Assembly: GCF_015773195.1 (NCBI RefSeq)
Contig: NZ_JADWYK010000001.1
Location: 186,001-250,000 of the forward strand
From: Hymenobacter guriensis
Lineage (GTDB): Bacteria > Bacteroidota > Bacteroidia > Cytophagales > Hymenobacteraceae
DNA length: 64,000 nt
Reading direction: 5' to 3'
Part shown: positions 59,596 through 64,000 of the stretch, one piece after another
How the letters are laid out: the number at the start of each line of letters is the position of its first letter
Numbering within the stretch: position 1 is the stretch's first letter
Position numbers and translations under genes: made by a program
Notes under the pieces: model-generated
Told to the model about the DNA's origin: nothing
Databases searched by the model: none
Seen by the model: only the letters and a program-made list of their open reading frames with translations

Positions 59596-60948
59596 ATGGA
59601 AACCACCTTCGACACCGATAAGCACCAGATCCTGCAGGACAACCTCGACCACACCCTCTTTTCCTGGTCGAAGCAGGCGGGGCTGAACCCCATCAGCGCC
59701 GAACGGGCCGAAGGCGTGTATCTGTGGGACCGGGACGGCAAACGCTACATCGACTTTTCCTCCCAGCTGATGAACGTGAACATCGGCCACGGCGACCAGC
59801 GCGTGACCGAGGCCGTAGCGACCCAGATGCGGGAGTTGAGCTACGTGTACCCTGGTATGATTACCAAGGCCCGAGGCGACCTGGGCCGGAAGCTGGCGGA
59901 AATTACGCCGGCTAACCTGACCAAGGCTTTCTTTACTCTGGGAGGGGCTGAGGCCATTGAAAACGCCATCAAGCTGGCCCGCGTGTACACCGGACGCCAC
60001 AAGATTGTCACGCTGTACCAGTCGTTTCACGGCGCTTCGTACGGGGCCATCAGCGCCGGCGGCGACCCGCGCAAGTTTGCCGTCGACTCCCAGGCCATGC
60101 CGGGCGTGGTACACGTCGAAAACCCCTATTTCTACCGCTGCCCCTGGTACAGCAGCACGCCGGAAGAGTGTGCCGAGCGGGCCGCCGCGGCCATGGAGCG
60201 CATCATTCAGTATGAAAACCCGGGCAGCGTGGCCGCCATCATTCTGGAAGGCGAGTCGGGCACTTCGGGCTGCATCAAGTACCCGCCCACGTATTGGGAG
60301 CGGGTGCGCGCCATCTGCGACAAATACGGCATCCTATTAGTGGCCGATGAGGTAATGAGCGGCTTCGGGCGCACGGGCAAGTGGTTTGGCTCCGACCACC
60401 ACGGCGTGAAGGTGGATTTGATGTGCATGGCTAAGGGTATCACGGCCGGTTACCTGCCCCTGGGCGCGGTGATGGTGGATGAAGCCATAGCCAAATCCTT
60501 CGACGACAAGCCCCTGCCCCTGGGCCTCACTTACTCGGCCCACCCCGTTTCCTGCGCCGCCGCCGTGGCCGTACTGGACATCTACGAGCAAGATAACCTG
60601 CTCGAAAATACCGTCACGCTGGGTAAGTACCTCGATGCGCGCATGTGCGAGCTGATGGACCAGCACCCTAGCATCGGCGACTGGCGCAACACGGGTTTGT
60701 TCGGCTGCATTGAGCTGGTGAAAAACCGCCAGACCAAAGAGCCCATGGCACCCTGGAATGCCACGCCTCAACAGATGGAAATCATGAACAAAGTGGCGGC
60801 CAAAATCAAGGAATTGGGCATGTACACCTTTGTGCGCTGGAACTACATCTTCGTAGCCCCGCCCCTAAGCATAACCAAGGAGGAGCTCGACGAAGGACTG
60901 GACATCATTTCCCAGGCCATTGCCGTGGCCGACGAGTACGTGCAGTAA
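59596..60948 (+). CDS. Class III aminotransferase, likely beta-alanine:pyruvate type
   Basis: A 450-residue PLP enzyme. It has FSWSKQAGLNPISAERAEGVYLWDRDGKRYIDFSSQLMN, FFTLGGAEAIENAIKLARVYTGRHKI, YQSFHGASYGAISAGGDPR, VADEVMSGFGRTGKWF and the PLP lysine in CMAKGITAGYLPLGAVM. This matches aminotransferases that use beta-alanine or similar omega-amino acids. Between a dehydrogenase for malonate semialdehyde and a dihydropyrimidinase, conversion of beta-alanine to malonate semialdehyde is the natural role. The ATG at 59596 lies just outside the nuclease element; a longer frame would read through its repeat. Confidence 0.9.
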   Translation: METTFDTDKHQILQDNLDHTLFSWSKQAGLNPISAERAEGVYLWDRDGKRYIDFSSQLMNVNIGHGDQRVTEAVATQMRELSYVYPGMITKARGDLGRKLAEITPANLTKAFFTLGGAEAIENAIKLARVYTGRHKIVTLYQSFHGASYGAISAGGDPRKFAVDSQAMPGVVHVENPYFYRCPWYSSTPEECAERAAAAMERIIQYENPGSVAAIILEGESGTSGCIKYPPTYWERVRAICDKYGILLVADEVMSGFGRTGKWFGSDHHGVKVDLMCMAKGITAGYLPLGAVMVDEAIAKSFDDKPLPLGLTYSAHPVSCAAAVAVLDIYEQDNLLENTVTLGKYLDARMCELMDQHPSIGDWRNTGLFGCIELVKNRQTKEPMAPWNATPQQMEIMNKVAAKIKELGMYTFVRWNYIFVAPPLSITKEELDEGLDIISQAIAVADEYVQ

Positions 60949-61054
60949 TCCGGGTACCAGGGCCTGCTGCCTGCTGAGGCTGCTTACGGCGTAGCGCCTT
61001 CCTTCTATTTCGTTGTCTTTTAAGGCTTTTTCTACAAAGGCCTGGCGCGGCTTA

Positions 61055-61086
61055 TTTGCTTTTCCGAAGCCGAAGCGGTACATTTT
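61055..61086 (+). promoter_or_regulatory. Promoter of the dihydropyrimidinase gene
   Basis: TTTG at 61055-61058 and TACATTTT at 61079-61086 with 20 bases between. This is close to the consensus, and 32 bases before the ATG at 61119. It suggests a second start within the pyrimidine gene block. Confidence 0.6.
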
Positions 61087-61118
61087 CTTTTTAAACCACT
61101 CCCCTTTTCTTCTACGGC

Positions 61119-62495
61119 ATGGCGTCTTTGCTTATCAGGAATGGCCGCGTGATAACCGCCGACTCCGACAGTGTGTGCGACATTCTGGTGGAGGGCGAAA
61201 CCATTGTGGCCATCGGCAAAAACCTGCCCGTACAGGCCGACGAGATAATCGACGCTACCGGCAAGCTGGTGATGCCCGGCGGCATCGATCCGCACGTGCA
61301 CCTGGATATGCCATTCATGGGCACGTTCAGCTCTGATACGCATGAGACCGGCACTCGCGCGGCCCTACACGGCGGCACCACCACGGTTATCGACTTTGTG
61401 CTACAGAAGCAGGGCCACAGCCTGCGCGAAGCCCTCACCGAGTGGCAAGGCCGCGCCACTGGCACTGCTGTCGGCGATTATTCCTTCCACATGGCCGTGA
61501 CGGACTTCAACCCCAGCACGAAGGAGGAAATCAAGGACATGATAGCCGAGGGCATCACGTCCTTCAAGACCTTCATGGCCTACAAGGGCGCGCTAATGAT
61601 TGACGACGCGCAGATGGTGGGCCTGATGCAGGAGGTGAAAAAGCACGGCGGCCTCGTCACGGCCCACGCCACCAACGGCGACATGATTGACACGCTCATT
61701 GCCCAGCACCGGGCCGCAGGCAAGCTCACGCCCCGCTACCACTACCTCTCCCAGCCCGAAGTAACGGAGGCGGAAGCCTCGGGCCGCTTCGCCGACATTG
61801 CCAACTATACCGGCGTGAATGCCTACATCGTGCACCTCACCTGCGAGGGCGCGCTTAATCAGGTGCGCCGCGCCACCGAGCGGAATCAGCGGGTGTTCGT
61901 GGAAACCTGCATTCAGTATCTCCTGCTGGATGCCTCCTTGTACGGGGACGATTTTGAGGGTGCCAAGTGGGTGATGTCGCCGCCGCTGCGGGAGAAAAAG
62001 GACCAGGCCACACTCTGGGCCGGCATCAACCAGGGCTTGGTGCAGGTAGTAGGCACCGACCACTGCCCCTTCATGCTGGAGCAAAAAAAGATGGGTGCCG
62101 ACGACTTTTCGAAGATTCCGAACGGACACCCGGCCATTGAGCACCGCATGGAGCTGCTGTTTTCGGAAGGCGTAATGAAGGGCCGCATCAGCCCGCAAAA
62201 GTTCGTGGAAGTAACCAGCACCAACGCCGCCAAAATCTTCGGCATGTTTCCGCGCAAAGGCACCATCAGCATCGGCGCCGACGCGGACCTCATCCTCATC
62301 GACCCCCGAAAAAAGCACACCATCTCGGCCGCAACCCACCACATGAACTGCGACTACTCCGGCTACGAAGGCTGGGAGCTGACGGGCAAAATCGACACGG
62401 TGCTGTTGCGCGGCCAGGTGGCCGTGGACGCCGGCGAAACGAAGGTCGGGCGCGGCTACGGGCAGTTCATCAAGCGCGGGAAAACAGGGTTCTAG
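61119..62495 (+). CDS. hydA: Dihydropyrimidinase
   Basis: A 458-residue cyclic amidohydrolase. Zinc ligands are in MPGGIDPHVHLDMPF, the carboxylated Lys lies in SFKTFMAYKGALM, a later ligand in AYIVHLTCEGA, and the Asp in VGTDHCPFML. The TIM-barrel core and C-terminal beta-cap (GKIDTVLLRGQVAVDAG) are complete. It opens dihydrouracil to N-carbamoyl-beta-alanine. The downstream gene codes for the enzyme using that product. The spacer to it holds a 20-bp inverted repeat. Confidence 0.95.
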   Translation: MASLLIRNGRVITADSDSVCDILVEGETIVAIGKNLPVQADEIIDATGKLVMPGGIDPHVHLDMPFMGTFSSDTHETGTRAALHGGTTTVIDFVLQKQGHSLREALTEWQGRATGTAVGDYSFHMAVTDFNPSTKEEIKDMIAEGITSFKTFMAYKGALMIDDAQMVGLMQEVKKHGGLVTAHATNGDMIDTLIAQHRAAGKLTPRYHYLSQPEVTEAEASGRFADIANYTGVNAYIVHLTCEGALNQVRRATERNQRVFVETCIQYLLLDASLYGDDFEGAKWVMSPPLREKKDQATLWAGINQGLVQVVGTDHCPFMLEQKKMGADDFSKIPNGHPAIEHRMELLFSEGVMKGRISPQKFVEVTSTNAAKIFGMFPRKGTISIGADADLILIDPRKKHTISAATHHMNCDYSGYEGWELTGKIDTVLLRGQVAVDAGETKVGRGYGQFIKRGKTGF

Positions 62496-62507
62496 CATCC
62501 GATTTCA

Positions 62508-62592
62508 CGCAGGGTTCCGCAAGTGTTAAAGCGCAGTGTCGCGCAGAAAAAACACCGCGAAACCCTGCGTTGAACACTTGCGGAACCCTGCG
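62508..62592. repeat. 20-bp perfect inverted repeat between hydA and the ureidopropionase gene
   Basis: CGCAGGGTTCCGCAAGTGTT at 62508-62527 is the exact reverse complement of 62573-62592. Inner words (GCGCAGTGTCGCGC, AACACCGCGAAACCCTGCG) resemble the repeat at 14003-14094, so the two belong to one family. It starts 12 bases after the hydA stop. Confidence 0.8.
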
Positions 62593-62635
62593 AGAAATAC
62601 AGATAAGAAACAAGCAACCAGAAACGTAAAACAAC

Positions 62636-63502
62636 ATGCCCAGAATTGTTAAATCCGGCCTGATTCAGATGAGCCTGCCGATGACGGAAGGCGAAGGCAG
62701 CATCGAGGAAATCAAGGAAGCCATGGTGCAAAAGCATATTCCGCTGATTGAGGAAGCTGGCCGCCAGGGCGTGCAGATTCTCTGTTTGCAGGAAATATTC
62801 AACACGCCCTACTTCTGTCCCGGCCAGGACAAAGCCTGGTATGCCTCCGCCGAGTCGGTGCCCGGGCCTACCACGGAGCGCATGGCTGAGTACGCCAAGA
62901 AGTACAACATGGTCATCATCGTGCCGGTGTACGAGCGGGAGGCGGCTGGCTTCCTCTACAACACCGCCGCCGTGATTGATGCCGACGGCACGTACCTGGG
63001 CAAATACCGCAAAAACCATATTCCGCACACCTCCGGCTTCTGGGAGAAGTTCTTCTTCAAGCCCGGCAACCTGGGCTACCCCGTGTTCCAGACCAAGTAC
63101 GCCAAGGTAGGCGTGTACATCTGCTACGACCGGCACTTCCCCGACGGTGCCCGCGTGCTGGGCCTGAACGGCGCCGAAATCGTGTATAACCCCTCGGCCA
63201 CGGTAGCCGGCCTCTCCCAGTACCTCTGGAAGCTGGAGCAGCCGGCCCATGCGGCGGCCAACGGCTACTTCATGGGCTGCATCAACCGGGTGGGCGAGGA
63301 GAAACCCTGGAACCTGGGCCGCTTCTACGGTACCTCCTACTTCGTGGACCCGCGCGGCCAGATCATTGCCGAGGCCGACGAATACAAGGACGAGCTGCTG
63401 GTTGCCGAATTCGACCTCGACATGATTGAGGAAGTGCGCTCCACCTGGCAGTTCTTCCGCGACCGGCGCCCCGAAACCTACGAGAAGCTGGTGGAGCTGT
63501 AG
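62636..63502 (+). CDS. Beta-ureidopropionase (nitrilase superfamily)
   Basis: A 288-residue C-N hydrolase with the catalytic triad Glu in LCLQEIFNTPYF, Lys in KYRKNHIPH and Cys in VGVYICYDRHFPDGAR. Matching the N-carbamoyl-beta-alanine amidohydrolase group, it has GFWEKFFFKPGN and CINRVGEEKPWNLGRFYG. It frees beta-alanine, ammonia and carbon dioxide from N-carbamoyl-beta-alanine. Position between hydA and preT fixes the assignment; N-carbamoylputrescine amidase is the main alternative. Confidence 0.93.
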   Translation: MPRIVKSGLIQMSLPMTEGEGSIEEIKEAMVQKHIPLIEEAGRQGVQILCLQEIFNTPYFCPGQDKAWYASAESVPGPTTERMAEYAKKYNMVIIVPVYEREAAGFLYNTAAVIDADGTYLGKYRKNHIPHTSGFWEKFFFKPGNLGYPVFQTKYAKVGVYICYDRHFPDGARVLGLNGAEIVYNPSATVAGLSQYLWKLEQPAHAAANGYFMGCINRVGEEKPWNLGRFYGTSYFVDPRGQIIAEADEYKDELLVAEFDLDMIEEVRSTWQFFRDRRPETYEKLVEL

Positions 63503-63635
63503 TAGTTTCTAATTGCTGGTTTCTTGTTTCTGGTTGACAAGAAGCTACGATATGTAATCAGTAGGTTCCTGCTGTTGCTGACAGATCATGCCACTGACTA
63601 GAAACCAGCAACTAAAAACAAGAAACTCTTAAAAA
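63503..63635. repeat. Spacer with imperfect inverted repeat (GTTTCTAATTGCTGG family)
   Basis: The plus-strand words GCTGGTTTCTTGTTTCTGG near 63516-63534 and the reverse-complement words CTAGAAACCAGCAACTAAAAAC near 63597 form a degenerate inverted repeat directly after the ureidopropionase stop. No ORF. Confidence 0.5.
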
Positions 63636-64000
63636 ATGGCCGAATACGTTACCCCCACTACCGAGCAGGAGTTTGCCGGGAACTTCGCCCAGCTCAAGCC
63701 TCTGATGAGCAACTCGGAAGCCCTGCTGGAAAGCTCCCGCTGCCTGTTTTGCTTTGATGCGCCCTGCATCAAGGCTTGTCCTTCCGGTATTGATATTCCG
63801 CTGTTCATCCGGCAGATCAACTCCGGCAATGCTACCGGCGCGGCCCGCACCATTTACGAGGCCAACTACTTTGGCAATGCCTGCGGCAAGGTGTGCCCCA
63901 CCGAGGTGCTCTGCGAGGGTTCGTGCGTGTACACGGCTACCGGGGCCAAGCCCATTGAAATCGGGCGGCTGCAGAGCCACGCCACGCGCAAGGTGATGGA
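63636..64000 (+). CDS. preT: NAD-dependent dihydropyrimidine dehydrogenase subunit PreT (partial)
   Basis: The first 121 codons of a gene running off the window. The N-terminal Fe-S domain is evident: CLFCFDAPCIKACPSGIDIP and CGKVCPTEVLCEGSC, with SNSEALLESSRC before it. This matches the PreT/GltD-like flavoprotein subunit that, with PreA, reduces uracil to dihydrouracil using NADH. It completes the pathway coded upstream. The start ATG is at 63636. Confidence that preA follows is inference. Confidence 0.93.
   Translation, partial: MAEYVTPTTEQEFAGNFAQLKPLMSNSEALLESSRCLFCFDAPCIKACPSGIDIPLFIRQINSGNATGAARTIYEANYFGNACGKVCPTEVLCEGSCVYTATGAKPIEIGRLQSHATRKVM

Noticed and set aside
1..64000. CRISPR array or prophage
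   Set aside because: No regularly spaced direct repeats, cas genes, integrase, capsid or terminase genes were seen.

Overview
The window looks like chromosome of a high-GC member of the Bacteroidota, order Cytophagales, most likely Hymenobacter or a close relative. Several things point there: a TonB receptor paired with a DUF4249 lipoprotein, a type IX secretion (T9SS) sorting domain, an ArgF' of the N-acyl-ornithine type, a geranylgeranyl-reductase-like flavoprotein, promoters of the TTTG/TAnnTTTG type (here often TACCTTCG or TACCTTTG just before start codons), and almost no Shine-Dalgarno sites.

Layout. 1-22.7 kb is housekeeping and envelope: end of hscB, tRNA-Leu(CAA), a secreted GH92 mannosidase, the SbcC nuclease ATPase, thioredoxin, a TonB receptor with its DUF4249 partner, purine nucleoside phosphorylase, SppA, RarA, a DMT transporter with a MarR regulator, DNA polymerase IV and an MpaB-like oxygenase. 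21.7-39.8 kb holds a nearly complete arginine regulon: argF', carB, carA, argD, argC, argG and a GNAT acyltransferase on the minus strand, then argB, argE and argH on the plus strand. A purE-purK pair with betaproteobacterial character lies inside it. 40-57.4 kb is mixed: TetR and hypothetical genes, lpdA, two paralogous TPR proteins around a flavoprotein, fabG, a T9SS substrate, a YiiX-like hydrolase, a TonB-domain protein, a VWA-like membrane protein, rluE and an alpha/beta hydrolase. 57.7-64 kb is a reductive pyrimidine catabolic operon: malonate-semialdehyde dehydrogenase, class III aminotransferase, dihydropyrimidinase, beta-ureidopropionase and the start of preT. Together these take uracil to beta-alanine and on to acetyl-CoA.

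The most unusual content is a family of small repeat-bounded elements. Two of them (26565-27381, between carA and carB; 59156-59576, between the dehydrogenase and aminotransferase genes) are bounded by terminal inverted repeats of 57 bp (2 mismatches) and 50 bp (perfect). Each encodes a small GIY-YIG nuclease and no transposase. The two nucleases share 62 of 95 residues. The carAB copy also carries a CxxC/CxxC protein as apparent cargo. A gene-less 86-bp hairpin with the same core lies between argC and argD, and decayed copies occur elsewhere. All three intact copies sit 2-15 nt after a stop codon inside an operon, and both nucleases are codirectional with the host genes. Two other inverted-repeat families also sit just behind stop codons. 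My best candidate for an under-described system is therefore a nuclease-driven element that colonises the 3' ends of genes inside operons. Further candidates are a promoter-terminator unit without a credible ORF before purE, and a three-stem structured region upstream of argB.
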